Below, in pieces: positions 8,809 to 17,111 of a stretch of 64,000 nucleotides of DNA (the first letter of the stretch is position 1; each line of letters opens with the position of its first letter). The notes below the pieces were generated by a model. That model worked only from the letters and a program-made list of their open reading frames with translations, searched no databases and was not told the origin of the DNA. Position numbers and translations under genes: made by a program. Origin of the DNA: Hyphomicrobiales bacterium (GTDB lineage: Bacteria > Pseudomonadota > Alphaproteobacteria > Rhizobiales > Rhizobiaceae); contig UBQX01000005.1 in NCBI GenBank assembly GCA_900467685.1, positions 62,001-126,000 of the forward strand, in the 5' to 3' direction.

Positions 8809-10667
8809 GTCCGCCCTCCTTCGATACGCACGCCGTTTTCGCCGAATTCGACGATGCGGATGGGTTTCACCGTCGGGGCGGTCTTTGCGCGCGCAGGTGA
8901 CGGATCATTCGCGAACCGTTCCGCCGGCACCGCATGCGCCACGCTTCCGGCCTGAACCGGTGCGGCGGACGCCGGCTGCGGCCTGATTTCGGCGGGAACG
9001 TCAACGCGCACCCGCGGGCCGTCGCTTTGCACAGCGACGGCGCCGGCGGATGCGCCGACAGCCTGCGGTGCGCCGGGACGCAGACCGTAGGCTGCCTTCA
9101 GTCCTTCGCCGCCAGTCTGGCCGAACATGGCCTCCAGCACGCGTTTCGGTTCCAGGTTGCGACCGTCGAAGGCATCGAAGGGTGCGCCGTCGCGGAAGAC
9201 GATGACTCGGGTGGCGAAACCCAGAAATTCCTCGATTTCGGAGGAGAGATAGATCACGGCCCTGCCCTCTTCGGCATAGGCGCGCAGATGCCGGTAAAGC
9301 TCGGTCTTGGCGCCGACATCGATGCCGCGTGCCGGGTCATTCAGAATGATGACATCGGGCCGCATGGCAAAGCCGCGCCCGATCAGCACCTTCTGCTGGT
9401 TGCCGCCGGAAAGCGAGGTGATGCGGTCTTCCTTGACGCCGAACTTGATCAGCAGGTTCTCCGCCTCGCGCTTGAACAGCGTAGACAGCGTGCCGCGATC
9501 AATGAAGCCGAGAATGCCGCCGCGCTTCTTCTCGCGATAGAGCGGCATGACCATGTTTTCGAAAATGGAGAGCGAGGCGAAAATGCCCTCGCGTTTGCGG
9601 TCACCGGACACATAGGCCACCTTGTTGGCGACCGCTTCCGCCAGATTGCGCAGCGGCTGCCAGCTTCCGTCGCGCGTCGCGACCTGCACAAGTCCCTGCG
9701 ATGCGCCCATGACGCCGGCCAGAACGCGCACGAAGGCGTCCTGCCCCTGCCCGTCCAGACCTGCAATGCCGACCACTTCGCCCCGGCGCAGATCGAAATC
9801 GAAGGGTTTGGAGTTCGGCCACACGGCAAGCTTGCGCGCCTTCATCGCCCGCTCGGACGTCTTCGGCTGCGGGGCTTGGGCATTTGCATGGCCTGCCGAG
9901 CGGTCCTCGCCGGTCATCAACCGCAGCAGGTTCTTTTCGGTAATGTCTTCCTTTTCCAGAACGCCGACATCGCGGCCGTCGCGAAACACGGTGGCGCGGT
10001 CGGAAATACGGACCAGTTCGGCAATGCGATGCGTGACGATCAGGATCGTCGTGCCGCGATCGCGCAGCGCCCGCATCCGGGCAAAGAGCCGTTCGGTGGA
10101 GTCGAAATCGAGCGCGGCGGAGCTTTCGTCGAGGATCAGGATGCGCGGCTCGGAGAGCAGCGCGCGGGCAATGGTGATCCATTGCTTCAGGCCCAGCGGC
10201 AGCGTGCCGACCAGCGCATGCGGATCGACGGGCTCGCCGGACAGTTCCTCCATCAGCTCGGCGGCGCGCGCCACCTTGCGCTCCTGCGAGAGCGTCTTGG
10301 AGAAGAGCCGGTCGGAGCCCATGAAGATATTGTCGACGACGGAGCTCTCGTCGGCGACGAGCACTTCCTGGTAGACCGTGGAAATGCCAAGCGCCCGGCT
10401 TTCGGCCGGCGTGGAGGGCGTTTCGCCCAGAATGGAAACCGTGCCGCTATCGACCGGCAGGATGCCGGAGACGACCTTGGCCATGGTGGACTTGCCGCAA
10501 CCATTGCCGCCGACAATGGCGTGGATTTCGCCAGCGCGAGCCGAAAAGGAAGCCCCGTCGAGCGCCCGGGTCGGCCCGAAATACTTCTTCACGCCACGCA
10601 CCAGGATGGTCTCCCGGCCGGCAGGCTGTGCGATCTCTGGAGCTGTGGACGTCATGAGACTACCCAT
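8805..10667 (-). CDS. Sugar-type ABC importer ATPase with unusual C-terminal tail
   Basis: This 620-residue protein has two fused ABC domains like RbsA/XylG. The first has Walker A GGNGCGKS and ILILDESSAALD. The second has the degenerate GLDGQGQD loop and the signature LSGGNQQK followed by VIILNDPARGID. It energises the two downstream permeases. The core ends near residue 510, and an Ala/Pro-rich linker of about 90 residues leads to a conserved-looking tail IVEFGENGVRIEGG (605-618). Ribose-type ATPases normally stop near 500 residues, so the tail is an addition. A related peptide forms the N-terminus of the lactonase encoded three genes away. ATG codons at 10667 and 10655 are both possible starts. 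Confidence 0.9.
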   Translation of the reverse strand: MGSLMTSTAPEIAQPAGRETILVRGVKKYFGPTRALDGASFSARAGEIHAIVGGNGCGKSTMAKVVSGILPVDSGTVSILGETPSTPAESRALGISTVYQEVLVADESSVVDNIFMGSDRLFSKTLSQERKVARAAELMEELSGEPVDPHALVGTLPLGLKQWITIARALLSEPRILILDESSAALDFDSTERLFARMRALRDRGTTILIVTHRIAELVRISDRATVFRDGRDVGVLEKEDITEKNLLRLMTGEDRSAGHANAQAPQPKTSERAMKARKLAVWPNSKPFDFDLRRGEVVGIAGLDGQGQDAFVRVLAGVMGASQGLVQVATRDGSWQPLRNLAEAVANKVAYVSGDRKREGIFASLSIFENMVMPLYREKKRGGILGFIDRGTLSTLFKREAENLLIKFGVKEDRITSLSGGNQQKVLIGRGFAMRPDVIILNDPARGIDVGAKTELYRHLRAYAEEGRAVIYLSSEIEEFLGFATRVIVFRDGAPFDAFDGRNLEPKRVLEAMFGQTGGEGLKAAYGLRPGAPQAVGASAGAVAVQSDGPRVRVDVPAEIRPQPASAAPVQAGSVAHAVPAERFANDPSPARAKTAPTVKPIRIVEFGENGVRIEGGRT

Positions 10668-10725
10668 CTGGCCGCGACGCGACCGATGAAACGAAAGACA
10701 CTGCGGTTGAAACGGTGGTCGAGGT

Positions 10726-10750
10726 GGCCGCGCCGTTTACCGGCGCGGCC
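10726..10750 (-). terminator. Strong intra-operon hairpin after the binding-protein gene
   Basis: A perfect 10-base inverted repeat (GGCCGCGCCG and CGGCGCGGCC) surrounds a five-base loop, between the binding-protein stop (10766) and the ATPase start (10667). No T-run follows on the minus strand. Such hairpins after binding-protein genes commonly stabilise the upstream mRNA or attenuate read-through, giving more binding protein than membrane components. That role is inferred here from position. Confidence 0.6.
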
Positions 10751-10765
10751 CTGCCTGTTGGAGAC

Positions 10766-11932
10766 TTACTTCTTGAAGGCGCGCGGATCGGCCGGGCGCA
10801 GGAAGAAGTTGTCGAGATAGGCCGAGTTGTAACCCCAGCGATCGGCACCGACCTTCAGCCATTCGGCGCTGTTGAGGTTGCAGTTCTCGTCCATGACCTT
10901 GGTCAGATCGTCATGGGTCAGCTTCACGGGATCGACGAGGATCGACTGGATCTTCGGACCCTGGCCTTCCAGCGTGCGCATCATGATGTGCCACATCAGC
11001 TGGATGTCGTCGGCCGGCGGCCAGAGCTGATAGGAGGCATTGATGTATTTCGGGTTCTTGCGCCAGTAGCAGAGCGCACCGAGTTCGCCGCCGATGGCAA
11101 CCGGGATTTCACCGCGGCCAGCCTGCTGGACGGCGCGGAGCACACCCATTTCGGCAGCCGACTGCACGACGATGCCGTCGAGCTTGCCGGGGTTGGTGGC
11201 CAGCCACTTCTGCACTTCGCCCTGGGCGACCTGGTCCGTCCACATGCCGGCGACGGAGCCCACGACCTTGATGTCCGGCGCGGACTTCAGCCCTGCGAGA
11301 ACGCCGCGGTTCTGGCTGTCGGAGCCGGAGGTGCCGGGGATGCCTTCGACGACGAGAACATTGCCCTTGCCGCCGAGCTGGTCGGCCATGGCCTTGCCGA
11401 TCTCATAGCCGCCGACCTGATAGTTGACCGACGAGTTGATGGCATATTCCGAGGTCAGGTAGCCGGTCATCGAGAAGACCGGAACGCCCTTGTCGGCTGC
11501 ATACTTCACCGAGGCGTTGAGCGCAGTCGGGTTCGAGCAGCACAGAATGATGGCGTCAGCGCCCTGGTCGACGAGCTGGCGGATCTGCTGGATCTGCGTG
11601 GAATCGTTGAGGTTCGACTGGGTGACGACGACGTCGGAGATCAGGCCGAGCTTCTTCCACTCAGGCACGATGACCTTCTGCAGTTCATCCATCGCGGCGG
11701 CGCGCCAGGTGTTGCCGGCGTAGGACGAAGCATAGCCGATCTTCCACGGCGGCCCCTTCTTCGGCTTGAAATCGCGCCACTTGCTCGGCCCGACCGGCTG
11801 CATCGGGTCCAGCATGTCCTTGTTGTAAAGGCGCTTGGCGACATCCGGGTTGATCTCGTCGACGCCGGCGGCGAAGACGGCGCTTGCGGAGACGGCCACG
11901 AAGGCCGCTGCGCATACCAGTTTGCGTAACAT
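10766..11932 (-). CDS. Periplasmic substrate-binding protein, sugar-type ABC importer
   Basis: This 388-residue protein starts with a clear Sec signal peptide (MLRKLVCAAAFVAVSASAVFA, cleavage near residue 21). It has a type I periplasmic-binding fold of the Peripla_BP_4 class, shown by WKIGYASSYAGNTWRAAA and QLVDQGADAIILC. It presents a substrate to the permeases encoded downstream. A good ribosome-binding site (AGGAGGAGA) lies a few bases before the ATG. The ligand cannot be inferred from the sequence. Sugars, polyols, autoinducer-2-like molecules and aromatic or lactone compounds are all carried by members of this class. The lactonase and hydrolase genes next to it point to an ester or lactone. 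Confidence 0.9.
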   Translation of the reverse strand: MLRKLVCAAAFVAVSASAVFAAGVDEINPDVAKRLYNKDMLDPMQPVGPSKWRDFKPKKGPPWKIGYASSYAGNTWRAAAMDELQKVIVPEWKKLGLISDVVVTQSNLNDSTQIQQIRQLVDQGADAIILCCSNPTALNASVKYAADKGVPVFSMTGYLTSEYAINSSVNYQVGGYEIGKAMADQLGGKGNVLVVEGIPGTSGSDSQNRGVLAGLKSAPDIKVVGSVAGMWTDQVAQGEVQKWLATNPGKLDGIVVQSAAEMGVLRAVQQAGRGEIPVAIGGELGALCYWRKNPKYINASYQLWPPADDIQLMWHIMMRTLEGQGPKIQSILVDPVKLTHDDLTKVMDENCNLNSAEWLKVGADRWGYNSAYLDNFFLRPADPRAFKK

Positions 11933-11976
11933 TCCAACTCTCCTCCTAGTTGCGGGCCGGTCATCCGGTCCAGCGA

Positions 11977-12912
11977 TCAGTCATAAAAATCCTGCGGGGA
12001 TTTGCGGAAGCCCGGCCATGTGACCGGGTCATGGCCGGTGACGACCATGGCATTCGTGTCCTGGGCGATGCGCCTGAGCTTTGCGACGGAGTCCGCCGCC
12101 TGCGTCGAGGACGTGACGAGGCCCGGCAGCGCCCGGTTTTCCCAGTGATCGACCGTATAGGCGGCATCGATCGTCAACAGGATCGGCCCGCTTTCCGGCA
12201 GCGTGATCAGGAAGGATTGGTGTCCCGGCGAATGGCCGGGCGTGAAGATCATCCGCACCGTGCCGTCGCCGAAGAGATCGAAATTGTCGGTGAACTCGCC
12301 GCCGAGGAACTTCCAGTTCAGACCCGGCCGGTCGAAGTCGGCGCGGATATAGGCGCCGGCGGAAAACCAGTGCGGCTTGAAGGCATATTCGTATTCGCTG
12401 CGCTGAACGATGTGCTGCGCCTTGGGGAACCGTCCAATGGCGCCGGTATGGTCGAGATGCAGATGCGACTGAACGACATAGCGCACATCCTGCGCGCTGA
12501 CGCCGACCATCTTCAGCTGATCGACGCAGTTTTCCGAGACCGACATGACGGGATCGTAGGCTTCGACCACCGCGCCCCAATGGCCGCGCTTGTCGATGGC
12601 CGTTTCCACCGCATTGCCGCCATCAATGACCACGTTGCCTTGCGGATGCTTGATCAGGAACCACGGCACGGGGATTTCGAAATCGCCCTCGCCCTGGTTC
12701 ATCTTGATGTATTTGGTCTTCGTCTTCAGCGTTCCGGTCTGGAACATATGCAATTCGATCCCCGAAGACTTGCGCCTCGCACGCGGCGCGTCCTTCGGGG
12801 CCGGGGAGTAATTCGGGCGCGGAGCCAGCGAAGACGTGCTGGCGGACCGTGCGGGCGCATTCGCGTCGCTCTCGATGCGCCGGCCCTTGTCGTCGAATTC
12901 AATGATCTTCAT
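11977..12912 (-). CDS. Metallo-beta-lactamase-fold lactonase (AHL lactonase-like)
   Basis: This 311-residue protein of the metallo-beta-lactamase superfamily has the dinuclear-zinc motif HLHLDH at residues 150-155, then FTPGHSPGHQ and a later Asp in LTIDAAYT, as in AiiA/AttM N-acyl-homoserine lactonases. It would hydrolyse a lactone ring in the cytosol, since no signal peptide is seen. The first ~50 residues are an extension: a short motif MKIIEFDDKGRRIE followed by a Ser/Pro/Ala linker. The same kind of motif ends the importer ATPase of this operon. The gene lies between the binding-protein gene and an alpha/beta hydrolase gene. No LuxI or LuxR gene is nearby, so a catabolic lactone seems more likely than quorum quenching. 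Confidence 0.82.
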   Translation of the reverse strand: MKIIEFDDKGRRIESDANAPARSASTSSLAPRPNYSPAPKDAPRARRKSSGIELHMFQTGTLKTKTKYIKMNQGEGDFEIPVPWFLIKHPQGNVVIDGGNAVETAIDKRGHWGAVVEAYDPVMSVSENCVDQLKMVGVSAQDVRYVVQSHLHLDHTGAIGRFPKAQHIVQRSEYEYAFKPHWFSAGAYIRADFDRPGLNWKFLGGEFTDNFDLFGDGTVRMIFTPGHSPGHQSFLITLPESGPILLTIDAAYTVDHWENRALPGLVTSSTQAADSVAKLRRIAQDTNAMVVTGHDPVTWPGFRKSPQDFYD

Positions 12913-12940
12913 GGCTCGTCATCCGCTCTCGGCTACGATT

Positions 12941-13789
12941 TCAGGTCCGCGCCTCGATCAGGCGAAGTGCTTCTTTCAGATAGACCGCGAAGAGCGGGTA
13001 GTTCTCCGACATCGGGAAATGCCCGATATCCTCCATTTCGATATAGATGCCGCCGGGGATCTGCCGCGCCGTGTTCTCGGTCGCTTCCGGCGGCGTCAGA
13101 TAATCGTAGGTGCCGGTCATCATGATCACCGGGCAGCGCCGGGTATCGATATTGCCGAGCTTGCCGCGCAGGTCGTGATCGACGGAGTAGAAGAACAGGT
13201 CGCCCTTGAAGGCTTCGGACCCTTGCGTGTAGTAGTGCCAGGTGAGCCAGCGATCCATGTCCGGGCTTTGCGGCGCCATGAGGTCCCACACCCCGCTCGC
13301 GCAGACCTGCGCCGCATTGGCATGCGGATGACGCCACCAGTCGAGATAGAAGCCGGGCGCATGTTCGGCCGCCTCGACGGGGATGACGGCGCGGAACTTG
13401 TCGGGATGATGCAGTGCCAGCTGCAACGCGACATTGCCGCCGAAGCTCGAGCCCATGAAGATCGGCCGGTCGAGTTCCAGCGCATCGCAGAGCGCGATGA
13501 TGAAGTTCATGTAGTGCTGGGCCGTCAGCACATATTCTTCCTTCCACCACTCCTTGTTGAGCGGCGGATCGGACTTGCCGTGGCGCGCCAGATCGTAGGC
13601 GATCACGTCATAGTGCTGCGTGATCGTCTCGTCCTCGAGCAGCCCGCGCCACTGATGGTTATGGCAGCCGGCCGTGTGCTGGCAGACCAGCGGAATGCCG
13701 CTGCCGTTGCGCAGGTAGAAGACCTTGTATTCGAAGCCGTCGACCTCGATGGTGACGTAGCGTCCGATGACGGGAGAGTGCTTGGCCAT
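12941..13789 (-). CDS. Alpha/beta hydrolase
   Basis: This 282-residue alpha/beta-hydrolase-fold enzyme has the nucleophile elbow GSSFGG with Ser115, a probable acid Asp in the GTYDYLTPP segment and the catalytic His in IGHFPMSE. The oxyanion region near residue 38 reads HTAG. It lacks a signal peptide and is predicted to be cytosolic. Enzymes of this type cleave esters, lactones or carbon-carbon bonds. Spacing of 28 and 33 bases to its neighbours supports one transcript with the SCP2-like, lactonase and importer genes. Together with the lactonase it suggests stepwise hydrolysis of an imported compound, but the substrate is unknown. Confidence 0.85.
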   Translation of the reverse strand: MAKHSPVIGRYVTIEVDGFEYKVFYLRNGSGIPLVCQHTAGCHNHQWRGLLEDETITQHYDVIAYDLARHGKSDPPLNKEWWKEEYVLTAQHYMNFIIALCDALELDRPIFMGSSFGGNVALQLALHHPDKFRAVIPVEAAEHAPGFYLDWWRHPHANAAQVCASGVWDLMAPQSPDMDRWLTWHYYTQGSEAFKGDLFFYSVDHDLRGKLGNIDTRRCPVIMMTGTYDYLTPPEATENTARQIPGGIYIEMEDIGHFPMSENYPLFAVYLKEALRLIEART

Positions 13790-13822
13790 TCCGGTTTATC
13801 CTGTGGGCTCTTGTGAACGTCT

Positions 13823-14212
13823 TCAGACCGGCACGCCGACCTTGCGGAGCAGCTCGAACTGGACCGTGAAATTGCGCAGGTTCTGCATCATGACGAGGAT
13901 GTTGCCCTCGATCTTCAGGTCACGCCGGAAGCTGGCCGACCAGATGCCGTGATACATGGGCTCCGGCACCGGCTTGGCGAATTCACGCCAGGTGGCGGCA
14001 CTCGCCCGCAGCGCGAAGTCGTAAGGGTCGAGCGGCTGCGGATCGGTGTTGATGCTGTGGACGCGCCCATCGCGCATTTCCACGATGACCTTGGCCGGCC
14101 CCATGTCCCAGAGATAGCGGCAGGTGAAATACCGCGCCATGGCCCCGATCGTCGGGTCCCTGTCCGAGGCCTCGCCAAAACGGACAGCCCAGTCGCGCAC
14201 GCTCATGACCAT
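13823..14212 (-). CDS. Small SCP2-like (sterol carrier-type) protein
   Basis: This 129-residue soluble protein has a pattern resembling SCP2 lipid-binding domains: an aromatic-rich start, a central beta segment VIVEMRDGRVHSINTDP, then WREFAKPVPEP and a C-terminal helix after DLKIEGNILV. It is the first gene of the minus-strand operon, with a GGAGG eight bases before the ATG at 14212. A second ATG two codons in is possible. It may bind a hydrophobic substrate or acyl group for the hydrolases encoded next. The family assignment is by eye and moderate, and the function is inferred. Confidence 0.6.
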   Translation of the reverse strand: MVMSVRDWAVRFGEASDRDPTIGAMARYFTCRYLWDMGPAKVIVEMRDGRVHSINTDPQPLDPYDFALRASAATWREFAKPVPEPMYHGIWSASFRRDLKIEGNILVMMQNLRNFTVQFELLRKVGVPV

Positions 14213-14278
14213 GCCTGAAACCTCCTACCCCATGTTTCCCGGGAGACCCATTGGGCCCGCATCCGCCATTTCGATCAG

Positions 14279-14296
14279 TGTTCAATATGCTGAACA
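14279..14296. promoter_or_regulatory. Inverted repeat, probable IclR operator
   Basis: The perfect palindrome TGTTCA-N6-TGAACA lies between the divergent operon start (14212) and the IclR regulator gene (14379). IclR-family operators are commonly short palindromes of this GTTCA/TGAAC kind in such divergent promoter regions. A second, weaker pair (ATTGT ... ACAAAT) follows at about 14314-14338. Control of both directions by the IclR protein is inferred. Confidence 0.5.
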
Positions 14297-14378
14297 TTAT
14301 TCTCTGGACGGAACGATTGTCAACACGTTATACAAATTGTGAGAAAACGAGGTCGTTCATCGAAGGTGCGAGCGTTTC

Positions 14379-15185
14379 ATGGCCTTGAGGGAAACCAAGA
14401 CGCAGCAATCGCCGGCGCTGGAACGCGGAGCGCGCATTCTGGATGTGGTGGCGCGCTCGAAAACGTTCCTGAGCCTGTCCGATCTGTCGCGGGAACTGAA
14501 CATCGCCCGCTCCAGCGTCCATTCGCTCTGCCAGACGCTGGTCAATCTGGAGCTTCTGATTCGGCGCAGCGACCAGACGTTCCAGCTCGGCCCCCACGTC
14601 ATGCGCTGGTCGAACGCCTTCACGCTCCAGTCGGATGTCGCCACCGAGTTCGCCGTCATCTGGGATCAGGAGACCGGGCTTCCGGGTGCCACCATCACGC
14701 TGACCGTCCAGGATGGCGCGGAGGTGGTCTATATCGCCGCGCGCAATGCCGCCCGCAGCCGCTCATCGCTGGAGTTTCGCGTCGGCATGCGCCTGCCCGC
14801 CGCCTTTACCGCAACGGGCAAGGCGTTTCTCAGCCACATGCATGACCACGAGATTCGACGGCTCTACGCGCAGGGCCTGCCGGAGCCGCGCACCAGCCGC
14901 AGCGTGCGCTCGATCGATGACCTTCTCGCCGAACTCAGGGTAATCAGGCACCAGGGCTACAGTTGCGACGAGGAACAGGTCTCCGAAGGCATGGTGTGCT
15001 TTGGCGCCACCGTCCTCGATGCACAGAACCGGCCGATCGCCGGCGTCGCCGTCAGCCTGACGCTCGACGCGGAGGCCATGAACGACCGCAGCACCATCAT
15101 AGACAACGTGAGGCAGATGGCGACGCGCCTTTCTCACCGCATGGGTGCAGATATTCAGGAAACCGCTCCTATACGCGGCGTCTGA
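14379..15185 (+). CDS. IclR-family transcriptional regulator of the opsin/lactonase operon
   Basis: This 268-residue protein has an N-terminal winged helix-turn-helix (about residues 12-65, with LSDLSRELNIARSSVHSLCQTL) and a C-terminal IclR effector-binding domain (from about residue 85, with RVGMRLPAAFTATGKAFLS). Both regions and the length are typical of the family. It is transcribed divergently from the long minus-strand operon across a 166-base gap carrying a palindrome, so it probably controls that operon in response to the imported compound or a metabolite. It shares segments with the second IclR protein at 16198 (LGPHLLKWSNAF versus LGPHVMRWSNAF), suggesting a duplication. Confidence 0.88.
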   Translation: MALRETKTQQSPALERGARILDVVARSKTFLSLSDLSRELNIARSSVHSLCQTLVNLELLIRRSDQTFQLGPHVMRWSNAFTLQSDVATEFAVIWDQETGLPGATITLTVQDGAEVVYIAARNAARSRSSLEFRVGMRLPAAFTATGKAFLSHMHDHEIRRLYAQGLPEPRTSRSVRSIDDLLAELRVIRHQGYSCDEEQVSEGMVCFGATVLDAQNRPIAGVAVSLTLDAEAMNDRSTIIDNVRQMATRLSHRMGADIQETAPIRGV

Positions 15186-15200
15186 GCGGCCGCCAAAGCG

Positions 15201-15217
15201 CAAAAATGAGATTTTTG
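15201..15217. terminator. A/T hairpin after the IclR gene
   Basis: A perfect 7-base inverted repeat (CAAAAAT and ATTTTTG) with a three-base loop lies 16 bases after the IclR stop codon. It could act as a weak terminator before the hydrolase gene at 15338. Support is limited to the symmetry and the T-rich right arm. Confidence 0.35.
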
Positions 15218-15337
15218 GGCAAGTTCGGACCGCGCGCCGCACTTACCGGCCCTGTCCGATGATGTCATGATCCCAGGCGTTCGGTGCTGAAATGGCGGAT
15301 AAGCCTGCGGCGCGAACGCAAGCCTTGGGAGGGGCTC

Positions 15338-16183
15338 ATGCTTTATTTCAGACAGGACGAAAGCATCAGGGGCGCGCGCGTCGTCAAGTTGACGCACTGG
15401 CGTCGCCAGATCGTCGACACCGACGCCGGGAGGATCGAGACACTCGACAACGGCATCGGGCAGGACCAGGCGATCCTTCTGGTAACACACGGCCTCGGCT
15501 CGCTCCATTCGCTGGAGGAGATCGCCGAAGGCCTGACTGCCCGCTATCCGGGCCGCCGCGTCGTCGCCTATTCGCGTCCGGGACGCGGCGCAAGCCCCGA
15601 GCCGGAGGGTATCGCGGCACGGGATCTTCTCGTGCATGAGGCGCATTGTGTCCTGCCGGCACTGATGCACGCGCTGGGGCTCGTTTCTGTCGATCTCGTC
15701 GCCCACAGCGACGGTGTGGCGGTTGCGATGCTGTTTGCCTGCGCGCATCCATGGATGGTGGGCCGGATGGTGGCGATCTGCCCCCGGATCCTTGCCGAAG
15801 AGCGCGACAACGACGACCGCTGCATCCGCGACCTCGAAAGGCTCGGCGCGGCACATGCCGACCTTCAGGCCGCGCTGCGCTGCCGCTCCGCCCAATCCGA
15901 GACATTGGCGGCAGAGCCCGGCATGGTTCTGGATCGGGTCGACACGCTGACAGCGCCCCTGCTGCTCATTCAGGGCCTGAAGGACGGATACGGCGCGCAG
16001 CGCCAGATGGAAGCCCTGTCAGATCGGGTCCATGGCCAGATGAAATGGGTGATGCTGCGCAATGACGGGCATTTTCCCCAGCATGACAATGCAGATGTCG
16101 TGATCGACATGATCTGCGGCCATCTGCAGGAGACCGCCGCCGATGCCGCCATCCACCGCCGCCCGCGGCGCGGAGCGATGTGA
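15338..16183 (+). CDS. Alpha/beta hydrolase
   Basis: This enzyme of about 281 residues has an alpha/beta hydrolase fold: a lid-proximal THGLGSLHS oxyanion segment, a nucleophile elbow VAHSDG, an Asp in LIQGLKDGYGAQ and a terminal His in NDGHFPQHD. I chose the ATG at 15338 because a strong GGGAGGGG lies just before it. An upstream in-frame start at 15284 has no clear ribosome-binding site. It lies between two IclR genes and points away from the operon on the minus strand. It may act in the same pathway as the hydrolase at 12941, but its substrate is unknown. Confidence 0.8.
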   Translation: MLYFRQDESIRGARVVKLTHWRRQIVDTDAGRIETLDNGIGQDQAILLVTHGLGSLHSLEEIAEGLTARYPGRRVVAYSRPGRGASPEPEGIAARDLLVHEAHCVLPALMHALGLVSVDLVAHSDGVAVAMLFACAHPWMVGRMVAICPRILAEERDNDDRCIRDLERLGAAHADLQAALRCRSAQSETLAAEPGMVLDRVDTLTAPLLLIQGLKDGYGAQRQMEALSDRVHGQMKWVMLRNDGHFPQHDNADVVIDMICGHLQETAADAAIHRRPRRGAM

Positions 16184-16197
16184 TGGCGATTGGCCGC

Positions 16198-16980
16198 TCA
16201 CAGGCCGATTTCTGCTCCCAGCCGCCGGGAAAGCCGTGCGGCGAGGCCCGAGGCATGCGCGGCAAGGTCGCGCATCTGCGCCTCCGGAACCTCTTCTGCA
16301 TCGACGCTGATCAGCACGGCAGCCACGGTCCGGTTGAGCGAATTGAGCACGGGCGCGCCGAAATTTGTCACGCCACGATGACACTGGCCGGTCTCGATCG
16401 CCACGCCCTCGGCACGGATGTGCCGGACTTCGTCCATAAGCCCACCAAGATCGGCAACGGATCGCTCGGTCAGCGGCGCTGGAAAGGACTTGAACGCACG
16501 CTGGATATCGTGATCCGGCCAGCGGGCAAGGATCGCCTTTCCGGCGGCGCAAAAGGCGGCGGGCAGGCGCATGCCGGGTCTGACGGCGAAACGTTCCAGT
16601 GCGCTGCGCTGCCGGGCGGCGATGAAGACGACATCCAGCTCGTCCAGGATGCACAGCGACACGATGGCGTCGTTGACCACCTCGGACTGGTCCCAGAGTG
16701 CGGCGAACTCCGCCGCAATATCCGTCTGTCGGTCAAAGGCATTGGACCATTTGAGCAGATGCGGCCCCAGAACATAGGTCTGGTCCGACCGGCGCGTCAG
16801 CAGGCCGAGATGCGTGAGCGTCGTGCAAAGCCCATGAACCGTGCTTTTCGGCAGGCCGGTTGCGCGGGCGAGATCGGAAACGGTCGGATAGCGCTTGGCC
16901 TCGGCCACGAGATCGAGAATGATCGACGCGCGTTCGACGGCAGGCACCAGTTTCTGCCGAAGGGTTCCCTCCTCGTCCAA
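16198..16980 (-). CDS. IclR-family transcriptional regulator (second copy)
   Basis: This 260-residue IclR-type regulator has an N-terminal winged helix (VSDLARATGLPKSTVHGLCTTL, about residues 35-56) and the C-terminal effector domain (RPGMRLPAAFCAAGKAILARW). It converges with the hydrolase gene at 15338, with only 14 bases between stops. Upstream it diverges from an AraC-type gene across 131 bases that hold an inverted repeat. Its similarity to the regulator at 14379 suggests related effectors. Its target genes are not evident beyond its own promoter region. Confidence 0.87.
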   Translation of the reverse strand: MDEEGTLRQKLVPAVERASIILDLVAEAKRYPTVSDLARATGLPKSTVHGLCTTLTHLGLLTRRSDQTYVLGPHLLKWSNAFDRQTDIAAEFAALWDQSEVVNDAIVSLCILDELDVVFIAARQRSALERFAVRPGMRLPAAFCAAGKAILARWPDHDIQRAFKSFPAPLTERSVADLGGLMDEVRHIRAEGVAIETGQCHRGVTNFGAPVLNSLNRTVAAVLISVDAEEVPEAQMRDLAAHASGLAARLSRRLGAEIGL

Positions 16981-17036
16981 CCGGATGCTCCTCTCGATTC
17001 CACGCTGGACGATATCGTATTGCGTTCCGCTTCCGG

Positions 17037-17055
17037 CAAGTCAATTCCTGACTTG
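17037..17055. promoter_or_regulatory. Inverted repeat CAAGTCA-N5-TGACTTG
   Basis: A perfect 7-base inverted repeat lies between the divergent IclR (16980) and AraC (17112) genes and is a plausible operator for one of them. Part of it, ATTCCTGACTTGCA (17044-17057), recurs exactly at 29073-29086 in front of the mgd and GlxA-type genes. Confidence 0.45.
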
Positions 17056-17111
17056 CAACACCCGCTTCGTTCTGCTCTTTTTAGATATAGGAATACTCAT
17101 ATAGTGAGGCC

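Noticed and set aside
11977-12912. Quorum-quenching locus with the AI-2E-family gene at 35548
   Set aside because: No LuxI/LuxR or AI-2 genes are present, the two genes are 23 kb apart, and the lactonase sits in an importer operon.
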